From contig NZ_CP019449.1 of assembly GCF_001984035.1 (NCBI RefSeq), positions 3,286,001-3,350,000 on the forward strand: 64,000 bases of DNA, written 5' to 3'. This DNA comes from Sphingopyxis sp. QXT-31 (lineage in GTDB: Bacteria > Pseudomonadota > Alphaproteobacteria > Sphingomonadales > Sphingomonadaceae). Below, piece by piece: positions 18,042 to 25,945 of this stretch (position 1 is its first letter; each line of letters begins with the position of its first letter). A program made the position numbers and the translations under genes. The notes below the pieces were generated by a model. It saw nothing but the letters and a program-made list of their open reading frames with translations. It did not search any database and had not been told where the DNA came from.

Positions 18042-20813
18042 CTACAACCCACCCGGTGGCCCGCGCGTGTCATTCCCCTCGCCCGTCGCCCCCCTGCCGC
18101 CCTCCGCCAGCGCCCGCGCCACCGGTTTCAGCGCCAGCGTGCCCAGTCGCACGCGCGGGGTCGCCTTGCCCGGCGAGGCGCTCACCGCAAAGGCAGCATC
18201 GAGCCGCAGCAACTGCGCCGACGCCTTCGCCGGGCGCACGGTGTAGCGCCCGTAAGCCACGCTCTCGAAAAGGAAATAGCCGTCGAATTCGCTCAGCGTG
18301 GTTGCGCGCACGCGGCCCTCGGCATCGACCAGTTCGAGCCCCAGACCCTCGACCGCGTTGCCGCCGTCGCGCATGACGACGCCCTCGATCTCGCCCGCGG
18401 CGGTCATCGGGATCATCACCCGCGTCGCGACGCCCGGACGCGGCGTGACGACGACACCGGGCAGCGCGGGCTGGATATAGGGATCGGGCAGACTGCCCGC
18501 GTCGACCCCGATCATCACCGGTCGGAACGGTTCGAGCCCGTCGATCGTCGCGCCGCCGGCCTTGTCGGTCGCCGCCTCGATGAAGGCGTTGCCCGCGGTC
18601 AGCGGCACATCGGGCAAGGCCGCCTCGCCGGCCTGGCGGATGCCGTCGCCATTGTCGTCCATCCACACTTCGGCGCTCACCTGCCCGCGCCCGCCGAGCT
18701 TCTCGCTCGACAGTCGCCAGCCACCGCCCGCACCCGCGCTCGTTCGCGGCTTCGGCCCGAAGCTGAAGGCGAGCGATAGCGACGCGGCGACCGACCCGTC
18801 GCTCGCCACCTCGCCGAAACCCGTCAGCTGCAACGCCTTGAAACGGCGCGTATATCCGATACCCGCGCGTCCGCGGTCGAGCCCCTTGTCGTAACCCAGT
18901 TCGGCGCGCCATTCGGCGTCGTGCTTGCCCGCCCATTCGGCGATCAGCGTCGCGCGCGAATCGGCATTGGCGCCCGACAGCGCAAAGCGCGCCTCGCCGC
19001 GGAGACGCACGCGCCCTATGCGCGCATTGGCCAGCAGGGTCGCGGTGACATTGTCGGGCGGATCGGGGCCGATCGGCACCTTGGTCCGCATCCAGTCGAG
19101 CTGCCCCGTGAAGGTCAGCGCGCGGAAACTCGCCGAGGCGCGCGCCGACGCTTCGAGGCTCTGGATGCCCGAGGTCCGGTCGACATGGCGCAGGTCGAAA
19201 TGCAGCGGCAGGATCGTGCGCCCCAGCTTGACCGACTGGTCGAGCGATATCTGGTACAGCCCGTTGATATTGCCGACAAAACGGTCCGAGGTGAAACCGC
19301 CCCAGCCGCGCATCGCCTCGGCACGGACATAGGTCTCGCCGAACGCCGCAAGCCAGCCCGCGCGGACCGCGCCGCCTCCGTCATCGGCGTACGAACCGGC
19401 GACTTCGAGCAAGGTCGGCCCGATCGAGCGCCGCAGCGCGACTTCGCCATAGTTGCGCCGGACATTCTCGATCACCAGGCTATGCGCATAGGCCGCGACC
19501 GACGTGCGCGAATCGAGCCCACGCTCGATCCCCAGCGTCCCCCGCCAGCCGCGCCGGAACGGCCCGCGCCGGCGGTTGCCGAACTCGATCAGATCGGCAT
19601 TTTCCTGCGCGAATCCCGCCCAATACCAGGTCTGCTGCGGCGGGATCGAGTCGATGCCCACCTGCAACTGCTTGATTTCGCGCCTTATCTGTCCTTGCGG
19701 GCCATAGAGCACGATCTCGAAGCGATTCGAGCCATATTGCAGCGGAACGTCGAGAAATTCGTAGCGCCCCGACGAATCGGGGCTGGTGAAGGCGAGCAAC
19801 TGCCCGTTGCGATAAAGCTCGGCGTCCCAGCCCGCGGGCAGGTCGCCGCGAAAGCTCGTCTTGTCGAAAGCGTCGGGACGCTCGACCGGGCGGTTGGTCA
19901 GCACCGCGCCGCGCCCCGGCGCCGACTGCGCAACGAGCCCCGTCGACAGCAGGCTGACATCGCCCACCGCATAATGCGTCGCCTTCAACGGCCCAAGCAG
20001 ATTGCCCTGCGGATCGGTACGATAGAGCCGCATGCGCAGACTGTCGGGCACGCCCTCGTTGTCCGACGACAGCCGTGCGTCGAAGCTGTGCTTGAGCACT
20101 TCGCCCGCCGCGAAAACCTCGTAGCGCGCCTGGACATAGTCGCCGCCGCGCTTGTCCGACACCGCGCCGAGCGACGCGACGACATCGACCGAGGGCGTCG
20201 CCCACATCTGATAGGGGCGCGACGCCTGCGGCAGGCTCGCGAGGTCGAATTGCGCCGCCGGCTTGATCCCCGCCGCGCGCGCACGGCGTTCGGCGGCGAG
20301 CTGGAAGGGCAATTTCTCCTTCGAATCGATGCGCAGCACCGCATTCGACAGGTCGGGCACCAAAGGCAGGTCGAGCCACGCCGACAATTGCTCGACATCG
20401 ACGCACCAGCCCGCCGCGGTGTCGCGGATCGCGGTGGCGCCGATCGGAAAGCTGCGGCTGCCGCTCCGCACCTCGCCCGCATCGCGGTCGATCGTCAGGC
20501 TGCGGCGCTCGTCGAACACCCAGCCGGTTGCGCGGCGCAACTTCTTGTCGACGCGTACCGGCAGATCGAGCGCGAGCACGACGTCGGCGAGGTCGACGCA
20601 CACCCCCGACGGCGTCTGGTAGCCGCGCACCCCGTCGCCAAGGCGGTACTGCCCCGAGCGGACGTCGAACAGCCAGCTGTCGTCCTCATTGGGTTTCCAC
20701 CCATCGGAAAGCTCTACTTTTTCAGCAGCATGGGCGCCGGTCGGGACGAGCCCGGCCAGCGCCAGCCCGGCCACCAGGACCGGGAAAAATCGTGCAAGAA
20801 CCGCGCGAAACAT
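18042..20813 (-). CDS. Usher-like outer-membrane protein of a DUF4402 pilus operon
   Basis: A 923-residue secreted protein with a signal peptide (residues 1 to about 29, ending AHA). Residues 30-190 form a cysteine-containing N-terminal domain with WLFDVRSGQYRLGDGVRGYQ. Residues 200-720 are rich in alternating strands (for example LYRNGQLLAFTSPDSSGRYE, then IVLYGPQGQIRREIKQLQVG), as in the plug and barrel of alternative (CFA/TcfC-like) ushers. The C-terminus carries two Ig-like domains: an SdrD-B-like one with calcium-loop residues MDDNGDGIRQAGE, and a carboxypeptidase-regulatory-like one ending LSEFDGYFLFESVAYGRYTV. It lies 32 bp after the chaperone gene. The usher function is inferred from context and architecture, not from FimD-type sequence. 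Confidence 0.75.
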   Translation of the reverse strand: MFRAVLARFFPVLVAGLALAGLVPTGAHAAEKVELSDGWKPNEDDSWLFDVRSGQYRLGDGVRGYQTPSGVCVDLADVVLALDLPVRVDKKLRRATGWVFDERRSLTIDRDAGEVRSGSRSFPIGATAIRDTAAGWCVDVEQLSAWLDLPLVPDLSNAVLRIDSKEKLPFQLAAERRARAAGIKPAAQFDLASLPQASRPYQMWATPSVDVVASLGAVSDKRGGDYVQARYEVFAAGEVLKHSFDARLSSDNEGVPDSLRMRLYRTDPQGNLLGPLKATHYAVGDVSLLSTGLVAQSAPGRGAVLTNRPVERPDAFDKTSFRGDLPAGWDAELYRNGQLLAFTSPDSSGRYEFLDVPLQYGSNRFEIVLYGPQGQIRREIKQLQVGIDSIPPQQTWYWAGFAQENADLIEFGNRRRGPFRRGWRGTLGIERGLDSRTSVAAYAHSLVIENVRRNYGEVALRRSIGPTLLEVAGSYADDGGGAVRAGWLAAFGETYVRAEAMRGWGGFTSDRFVGNINGLYQISLDQSVKLGRTILPLHFDLRHVDRTSGIQSLEASARASASFRALTFTGQLDWMRTKVPIGPDPPDNVTATLLANARIGRVRLRGEARFALSGANADSRATLIAEWAGKHDAEWRAELGYDKGLDRGRAGIGYTRRFKALQLTGFGEVASDGSVAASLSLAFSFGPKPRTSAGAGGGWRLSSEKLGGRGQVSAEVWMDDNGDGIRQAGEAALPDVPLTAGNAFIEAATDKAGGATIDGLEPFRPVMIGVDAGSLPDPYIQPALPGVVVTPRPGVATRVMIPMTAAGEIEGVVMRDGGNAVEGLGLELVDAEGRVRATTLSEFDGYFLFESVAYGRYTVRPAKASAQLLRLDAAFAVSASPGKATPRVRLGTLALKPVARALAEGGRGATGEGNDTRGPPGGL

Positions 20814-20845
20814 CGCGGCGCTCTTGGGTTTGCCTTACCGCTACC

Positions 20846-21670
20846 TCATTTCACCACCCGGTCGGCCTCGTCGATCGTGCCCCCGCCGATCTCGCGATCC
20901 TCGCTGTAGCGAATCTTGACCGGCCCTTTGAGCTTGGCTGCGAGTTCGGGCGGCACGCGCAGCGACACCTTGCGCTGCCCGACCTCGGGATAGACCGCGA
21001 TGCCGCGCGCGAGCAGCAAGGGCTCGGCGAGCCCCGGCCGCGTTACCTCGATATCGCCATAGACCGAGCGATTGCCCGTGCGCGCGAGGTCGAAGGCGAA
21101 GGCGGGGCCGTCGACGGTCTCCTCGACGCGCGCTTCGCCGATCTCGGCGCTCGCGCCCAGCTCGCCGACGCGCACGATCACCGGGATGGTGATACCATAG
21201 ATCGGCGTCAGCGCGATCGACACGCCGCTGCTCGCGGGCTTGGCGGGATCGCTCGCGGGCGCGGCGTCAGGCATCGCGCGGAACAGCATATGCGCGCGAT
21301 ATTCGCCCGCCGGCGTGCCCTCGGGCACGCGCACCCCGACGCGGATCACCTGCGGCTGGTTCGGCGGCAGGGTGACGCGGCGCGGGTTGAAGCTGATCAT
21401 CGCCAGCGCCGCCTTCTCCGCCTCGTTCGCGTCCGCCTCCTCGATCTCGTCGAGCCCGCCGAGCGCGGTCATGCGCTTGATCTCGAGGCTGATGCGATAG
21501 GTCGCGGGCGCGCTGCCGATATTGTTGAGCACCACCTCGGTCCCGCGCGATCCGTCGAGGACGATGCGCGTCGGCGCGACGAGCAGGTCGCCCGCGGCAC
21601 TCGCGGGCACGGCCGCCGCGCAAAGCACGGCCGCCGAAAACAGGCTGAAGCCCTTCAAAAATCGCAACAT
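20846..21670 (-). CDS. PapD-like periplasmic pilus chaperone
   Basis: A 274-residue exported protein with signal peptide MLRFLKGFSLFSAAVLCAAAVPASA. The first Ig-like domain reads LLVAPTRIVLDGSRGTEVVL and continues with strands ending in FNPRRVTLPPNQPQVIRVGV, the place where PapD chaperones carry the subunit-capping strand and the conserved arginine. The second domain covers residues 165-274. Flanked by a DUF4402 subunit gene upstream and the usher-like gene downstream on the same strand, it most likely caps the subunit in the periplasm. Start ATG 21670. Confidence 0.87.
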   Translation of the reverse strand: MLRFLKGFSLFSAAVLCAAAVPASAAGDLLVAPTRIVLDGSRGTEVVLNNIGSAPATYRISLEIKRMTALGGLDEIEEADANEAEKAALAMISFNPRRVTLPPNQPQVIRVGVRVPEGTPAGEYRAHMLFRAMPDAAPASDPAKPASSGVSIALTPIYGITIPVIVRVGELGASAEIGEARVEETVDGPAFAFDLARTGNRSVYGDIEVTRPGLAEPLLLARGIAVYPEVGQRKVSLRVPPELAAKLKGPVKIRYSEDREIGGGTIDEADRVVK

Positions 21671-21845
21671 GAAATGGTCCCCACCATTTAGGAAACCGGT
21701 CGGCCCACACCGTCCGGCAGTCCCCTCCCTGTTGCGCCAACATGGTTGATATTTCGCTAACCATAGGGCGGCCACGTGCCGGCAAGCGTGGCTGATGGCC
21801 GCCCGATAATCCCGTTCGTGTCGAGAGGGCCGTTTGGAACCCAGC

Positions 21846-21885
21846 AAAAAGGGCCGCCGGGGGCTGGTACCCCGACGACCCTTTT
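21846..21885 (-). terminator. Intrinsic terminator/attenuator after the pilus subunit gene
   Basis: On the minus strand a 12-bp stem (GGGTCGTCGGGG pairing with CCCCGGCGGCCC through two G-U pairs) with a short loop is followed by TTTTTG. It lies 48 bp after the DUF4402 stop and before the chaperone start. It would end most transcripts after the abundant subunit while letting some reach the chaperone and usher-like genes. Confidence 0.7.
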
Positions 21886-21933
21886 GCGGCCGGCAGACGC
21901 AAGCGCCCGCCGGACCCCCCACCCTGTAGAAAT

Positions 21934-22431
21934 TTACTGGTAGTTGGCGGTGACGTTGAACGTCCCCGAATAGTCGCCCGCCGTCTGGTTGGCGCCGACG
22001 CTCAGCGTGCCGCCGACCTGGAAGCTGCCGCCGGTGGCGGTCAGCGTGACGTTGCTCGCCGAATAGGTCAGCGTCGACGACATCGTGCCGCCGAGCGAAC
22101 CGTTGAGCGTCACCGACGAATCGCCGCCGACCAGCACCACCGCACCCGAGGTGCCGGCGATGTTGAAATTGGCCGCGCTCGTCGTGCCGGTGCAGGTCAG
22201 GCCCGCGCCGCAGGTCGCAGCACCCGCGGTCGACACCGCAACGGTCGAGGCGGTCGCGCCGCTGATGACCGTGGCATATTGCAGGTCGCTGGTGTTGGTG
22301 AGCGTGATCTGGCGCAGGATCTTCGCCTTCGCCGTACCCGTGGCCGACGCCGCATGCGCCGCCGAGGCGTTCATGGCGAGGGCAGCAATCGCGGCACCCA
22401 TGAGGGCGCGCTTCAGAGCAATTTTGCGCAT
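21934..22431 (-). CDS. DUF4402 domain protein, putative major pilus subunit
   Basis: A 165-residue exported protein. Signal peptide MRKIALKRALMGAAIAALAMNASAAHA is followed by a mature domain opening with ATGTAKAKILRQITLTNTSD, typical of DUF4402, and ending GDYSGTFNVTANYQ. The terminal beta-strand motif YSGTFNVTANY is the kind of segment a chaperone would cap. It contains a cysteine pair in CGAGLTC that may form a disulfide. First gene of the minus-strand set with chaperone and usher-like protein; being first and followed by an attenuator fits a subunit made in excess. Start ATG 22431. Confidence 0.85.
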   Translation of the reverse strand: MRKIALKRALMGAAIAALAMNASAAHAASATGTAKAKILRQITLTNTSDLQYATVISGATASTVAVSTAGAATCGAGLTCTGTTSAANFNIAGTSGAVVLVGGDSSVTLNGSLGGTMSSTLTYSASNVTLTATGGSFQVGGTLSVGANQTAGDYSGTFNVTANYQ

Positions 22432-22630
22432 AAATTTTGGTCCCTTGGTCAAACTGAAGCGATTGGAAATCCCACCCCATCGCTGCCGCCCTTCTACGGA
22501 CGAGGCGTTCAGCCTTTGCCCAACAACCATGGTTAATGGCGCATTAGCGATTGGCCCGCATTTCGCATGGAAAGCAAGCAAAATCAGCGCTTTGATGCTG
22601 GTTCAGGGTGACAGTGGGGACCGTCTAATT

Positions 22631-22660
22631 CTTATAACGGCCCGGTTCGGCACAAATTAA
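22631..22660 (-). promoter_or_regulatory. Candidate promoter of the pilus-like operon
   Basis: On the minus strand, TTAATT (22660-22655) and TATAAG (22636-22631) are separated by 18 bases in an otherwise GC-rich area, giving a leader of about 190 nt before the subunit ATG. A perfect AACCATGGTT palindrome lies in that leader. The rest of the 22432-22801 gap shows no gene. Only the -10 match is good. Confidence 0.4.
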
Positions 22661-22700
22661 GCCGGCCCTAAAGATCGATTCGACCCTAACCGCGGGGTCG

Positions 22701-22779
22701 GATTCGCGCAGAGGCGCAGAGGACGCAGAAAGGCAAAGCCGCGCTGTTCCTCTGCGCTCTCTGCGCCTCTGCGCGAATC
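22701..22779. repeat. Perfect 21-bp inverted repeat of GGCGCAGAG-type units
   Basis: Left arm 22701-22721 and right arm 22759-22779 are perfect inverted copies made of GCGCAGAG units ending in GATTCGCGC. The arms enclose 37 bases. It is a simple-hairpin relative of the elements at 5320 and 9943, placed between the pilus operon and the end of parB, where it could also act as a transcription stop. Confidence 0.85.
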
Positions 22780-22801
22780 AATTCATGCCTCCGGCAGATC
22801 T

Positions 22802-23767
22802 CTAGATCGATTCGCCGGAGAGCCGCTGGCAGATCATGTCGAGCTGGTCGAGCGAGGCGAATTTGAGCGTCAGCGCGCCCTTGCCGCCGCCGGCATATTG
22901 GATCGCGACGCCGATCCCGAGTAGTTCGGACAGGTGCCGCTCGACCGCGACGATGTCGGGGTCGCGCCCGCCGTCGATGCTCTTATATTCGATCGGCGCC
23001 TTGCGTCCGCCGCCCTTGCCCGTCCGCACCAGCGCTTCGACCGCGCGCACCGACAGGCCTTCCTTGACGACCTTGCGCGCGATCGCCTCGGCATCGTCGG
23101 CGCCGATCAGCGCGCGCGCATGCCCCATCGCCAGCGACCCGTCGCCGACCAGCGCCTGCACGCTTTCGGGCAGGTCGAGCAGCCGCATCAGGTTCGCGAC
23201 ATGGCTGCGCGACTTGCCGACCAGCTTGGCCAGCGCCTCCTGGCCATGGCCGAAATCGTCGATCAGCTTGCGATACGCTCCCGCCTCTTCGATCGCGTTG
23301 AGGTCCTGCCGCTGGATATTCTCGACCAGCGCGATCTCGTAGGTCGCTGCATCGTCGAGCGCACGTACCAGCGCCGGGATCGCGTGCAGTCCCGCGCGCT
23401 GCGCCGCGCGCCAGCGCCGCTCGCCCGCGACGAGCTGATAGCCATCCCCGTCGGGCGCCGCGCGCACGATGATCGGCTGGAGCAGGCCGCGCGCCGCGAT
23501 CGAATCGGCGAGCTCGGCGATCGCATCCGCATCGAAATGGCGCCGCGGCTGGCCGGGCAGCGGGCGGATCGCCCCCACCGGTATATGCTGCACGGCATCG
23601 CCCGTGGCCGGCGCCGCAGCCCGCGCCGCGCCGCCCGGGCTCGCGAGCACCGGCGCCTCGACCGCGGCATCGCCGAACAGCGCGTTCAGCCCGCGCCCCA
23701 GCCCCGACGGCCGCTTTTTCGCGGGAGCCGCCGAAACCGTGCCACTTTCTTTATCATTATCAGACAT
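22802..23767 (-). CDS. parB: Chromosome partitioning protein ParB
   Basis: ParB is the CTP-dependent clamp that loads at parS and spreads to form the segregation complex. The 321-residue protein has the N-terminal LGRGLNALFGD motif that stimulates ParA. The ParB/Srx domain shows LPGQPRRHFDADAIAELADS and LVAGERRWRAAQRAGL (the CTP-binding GERRxRA box). The central helix-turn-helix is GKSRSHVANLMRLLDLPE, and a dimerisation domain follows at the C-terminus. The start codon follows the parA stop without any gap. Its binding sites are visible at 24623, 27109 and 27878. Confidence 0.98.
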   Translation of the reverse strand: MSDNDKESGTVSAAPAKKRPSGLGRGLNALFGDAAVEAPVLASPGGAARAAAPATGDAVQHIPVGAIRPLPGQPRRHFDADAIAELADSIAARGLLQPIIVRAAPDGDGYQLVAGERRWRAAQRAGLHAIPALVRALDDAATYEIALVENIQRQDLNAIEEAGAYRKLIDDFGHGQEALAKLVGKSRSHVANLMRLLDLPESVQALVGDGSLAMGHARALIGADDAEAIARKVVKEGLSVRAVEALVRTGKGGGRKAPIEYKSIDGGRDPDIVAVERHLSELLGIGVAIQYAGGGKGALTLKFASLDQLDMICQRLSGESI

Positions 23768-24550
23768 TTAGGCAGCCTTGCGGACGTTGGGCAGGCGGTC
23801 GATCAGCTCGCGCGCCAGGGCGATGTAGGCCATCGATCCGGGGCAGCGATGGTCGTAGATCAGCGCCGGCAGCCCATGGCTGGGCGCTTCGGACAGCCGC
23901 ACGTTGCGCGGAATCACCGTCTCGAACACCACCGGGCCCAAGACCTCACGGACGTCGTCGGACACCTGGTCGGTCAGCCGGTTGCGCCGGTCGAACATGG
24001 TCAGCGCGACCCCCAGGATCGACAATTTCTGGTTGAAGCGCTCGCGCACGCGCTCGACCGTGGTGAGCAGCTGGCTCAAGCCCTCGAGCGCGAAAAATTC
24101 GCACTGCAACGGCACGATCAGCGATTCGGCGGCGATCAGCGCGTTGAGCGTCAGCATGCCCAGCGACGGCGGACAATCGATCAGGCAAATGTCCCACTGC
24201 CCCGCCTCGGCGCCCGACAGCGCCTGTTGCAGCCGCTGCAGCCGGTCCTGAAACTCGATCAGCTCGATCTCGGCGCCCGACAGGTCGACCGTCGCGGCAA
24301 CGATGTCGAGCCGCGGCACGGCGGTGGGGATCGCGCATTCGGCGACCGTCGCGTCGCCGCGCAGCAGCTCGTAGCTCGAAAGCTTGCGCTGCGCCTGCTT
24401 GATCCCGAGCCCGGTTGAGGCATTACCCTGCGGATCGAGATCGATGATCAGCGTGCGCCAGCCCGTCGCCGCAAGCGCGGTCGCCAGGTTGATCGCGGTC
24501 GTCGTCTTGCCGACCCCGCCCTTCTGGTTCGCCACAGCGATGCGGATCAT
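23768..24550 (-). CDS. parA: Chromosome partitioning ATPase ParA
   Basis: ParA is the DNA-binding ATPase that moves ParB-parS complexes from the origin towards the new pole. The 260-residue product begins MIRIAVANQKGGVGKTT with the deviant Walker A lysines at 10 and 15. Walker B is in WDICLIDCPPSLGMLTLNAL, and the switch region DLDPQGNASTGLG follows the first strand. The ATG at 24550 overlaps the rsmG stop (ATGA); longer upstream frames are shadows of rsmG. The operon order rsmG-parA-parB is conserved near alphaproteobacterial origins. Confidence 0.98.
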   Translation of the reverse strand: MIRIAVANQKGGVGKTTTAINLATALAATGWRTLIIDLDPQGNASTGLGIKQAQRKLSSYELLRGDATVAECAIPTAVPRLDIVAATVDLSGAEIELIEFQDRLQRLQQALSGAEAGQWDICLIDCPPSLGMLTLNALIAAESLIVPLQCEFFALEGLSQLLTTVERVRERFNQKLSILGVALTMFDRRNRLTDQVSDDVREVLGPVVFETVIPRNVRLSEAPSHGLPALIYDHRCPGSMAYIALARELIDRLPNVRKAA

Positions 24551-25206
24551 GCTTTCCCTCGCTTTTTCGGCGCGATGCGCCCCTGACCGACCAGGATGTG
24601 GCTTTCGCCATCGGTGCGGCTCTGTTCCACGTGAAACATTCTCTGCCATGCCGGCGGCAGCAACGCCAGTTCCTTAACCGCGTTTCGGCCCTTTGGCAGC
24701 AGCCAGCGCGTCGATTCGGTGGAAAAACGCGCGGATAAGTCGATCAGCCTGTCGAGCGGCGCAAACGCCCGCGCGCTGATCGTCCCCGCGGTGCGCGTTT
24801 CGACGCGCTCGAGCGGCGCCTCGGCCACCTCGACATGCCCCAGCCCGAGCTCGCCCGCCACATCACGCAAGAACTCGCACCGGCGCTTGCGCGATTCGAC
24901 GAGCAACATCGGCCGCTCCGACAGGATCGCGACGACCAGCCCCGGAAGCCCCGGCCCGCTTCCCAGATCGACCCAAAGCCCGTCCCCGCCCGTATCGAGT
25001 GCAAGCAATTGCGCACTATCGGCGACATGCCGCACCCAAAGCGTCGGGATCGTCGAAGCCGCGATCAAATTCTGCCGTTCATTCTCGGCGACAAGCATCG
25101 CCGCAAACCGCTCGAGCCGCGCCCATTGCCCCGCGGTGGGCGCAAACGCCTGCTTCAGCCACTCGCGCGCAGCGCCTTCATCTTCCAATAGTTCGGCGTC
25201 CGCCAC
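24547..25206 (-). CDS. rsmG: 16S rRNA (guanine-527-N7)-methyltransferase RsmG (GidB)
   Basis: RsmG methylates G527 in the 530 loop of 16S rRNA using SAM. The 219-residue protein has the SAM motif LWVDLGSGPGLPGLVVAILS and the motif RKRRCEFLRDVA, then SARAFAPLDRLIDLSARF near the C-terminus. Its last 25 residues include MFHVEQ, which is the translation of an embedded parS site (24623-24638). Normally mnmG is directly upstream; here a repeat and an unrelated lipoprotein gene separate them. Overlaps parA by ATGA. Confidence 0.96.
   Translation of the reverse strand: MADAELLEDEGAAREWLKQAFAPTAGQWARLERFAAMLVAENERQNLIAASTIPTLWVRHVADSAQLLALDTGGDGLWVDLGSGPGLPGLVVAILSERPMLLVESRKRRCEFLRDVAGELGLGHVEVAEAPLERVETRTAGTISARAFAPLDRLIDLSARFSTESTRWLLPKGRNAVKELALLPPAWQRMFHVEQSRTDGESHILVGQGRIAPKKRGKA
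24623..24638. other. parS site 1 (inside rsmG)
   Basis: TGTTCCACGTGAAACA, a near-perfect palindrome around the CACGTG core, matches the widely conserved ParB binding site. It encodes the FHVEQ segment of RsmG on the minus strand. Confidence 0.9.
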
Positions 25207-25245
25207 GTCGCTCTTTCACCTTCCCCGCGCAGCGGGCTTATCCTT

Positions 25246-25310
25246 CTTCGTGCCTTTGCGCCTTTGCGTGAGATTTTGAAAGCCTCACGCAAAGGCGCAA
25301 AGGCACGAAG
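25246..25310. repeat. Perfect 27-bp inverted repeat
   Basis: Arms 25246-25272 and 25284-25310 are perfect inverted copies with an 11-base spacer, built of GGCGCAAA and GGCACGAA units, so they belong to the same style of element as those at 17757 and 22701. A degenerate partial copy (CACACAAAGACACAAAGAG) follows near 25341. The element fills the space between rsmG and the lipoprotein gene at 25427. Confidence 0.88.
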
Positions 25311-25426
25311 GATTTGCAGGCACTGCCAGCGCGGAATTTCTCACACAAAGACACAAAGAGGGCGCCGAAGACCCGAGATGGTCATTGATGCGAGCGACCT
25401 TTTCAAGCGTGATCTAATCTCCGAAG

Positions 25427-25909
25427 ATGCGTCCGTGGATAATTCTTAGCGCTTTCGCCTTTTCGTCCGGTTGCGCGAGCATAAGTCAGCCGCCCCAACC
25501 CCCAATCGCCTCAGATTTCAATTCGGAAGATTTCCGGCAACGGCTCGCCGTTAAACAGAATGCCGCGTTAAAGGCCGCAGCCGCATCCGGCAGCGAAGTG
25601 AAGCGCTTATTTATCGTTGGCGTCGAGATGCATCACGGCATCTTCCTGACTTCTCTTACACCCTACCCGAGTGACATTGGGCTTCCTTATCACGTCATGC
25701 CAGATTTTGTGAACGACGACATGCAAGCCAAGTTCCTGAGCGCCATGTCACAAGAAGCAATGTCGAAGCACGTCGGACAAAGGCTTATGTGTGAGTGTGT
25801 CGGTGTCGAATGGTCATTCCACGGTACCAATCGTTTTTTCGTTAGGCAGGCGGAGTTGAGGTGGGAACAATCTGCCCCCGCCGGCGACGTTCCCGATCCC
25901 TACAGCTGA
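25427..25909 (+). CDS. Orphan lipoprotein inserted in the mnmG-rsmG interval
   Basis: A 160-residue protein on the opposite strand to its neighbours. MRPWIILSAFAFSSGCASIS looks like a lipoprotein signal with the modified cysteine at 16. The mature part is acidic/mixed, with VKRLFIVGVEMHHGIFL and a C-terminal CECVGVEWSFHGTNRFFV segment. Base composition and codon use are visibly less GC-rich than the flanking genes. No family was recognised. It interrupts a gene pair (mnmG-rsmG) that is usually adjacent and is next to a 27-bp inverted repeat, so acquisition by insertion is likely. The ribosome-binding site is weak. Confidence 0.7.
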   Translation: MRPWIILSAFAFSSGCASISQPPQPPIASDFNSEDFRQRLAVKQNAALKAAAASGSEVKRLFIVGVEMHHGIFLTSLTPYPSDIGLPYHVMPDFVNDDMQAKFLSAMSQEAMSKHVGQRLMCECVGVEWSFHGTNRFFVRQAELRWEQSAPAGDVPDPYS

Positions 25910-25945
25910 TGTTGCTGATTTCAGCACAACAGTCCGCGGTCAACT

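Noticed and set aside
18921..20909. 662-codon plus-strand frame opposite the usher-like gene
   Set aside because: Shadow of the minus-strand gene; the sequence is low-complexity arginine/alanine-rich and has no signal peptide, domain or ribosome-binding site.
22934..24418. 494-codon plus-strand frame opposite parB and parA
   Set aside because: Spans two firm genes on the opposite strand and has no recognisable motif.
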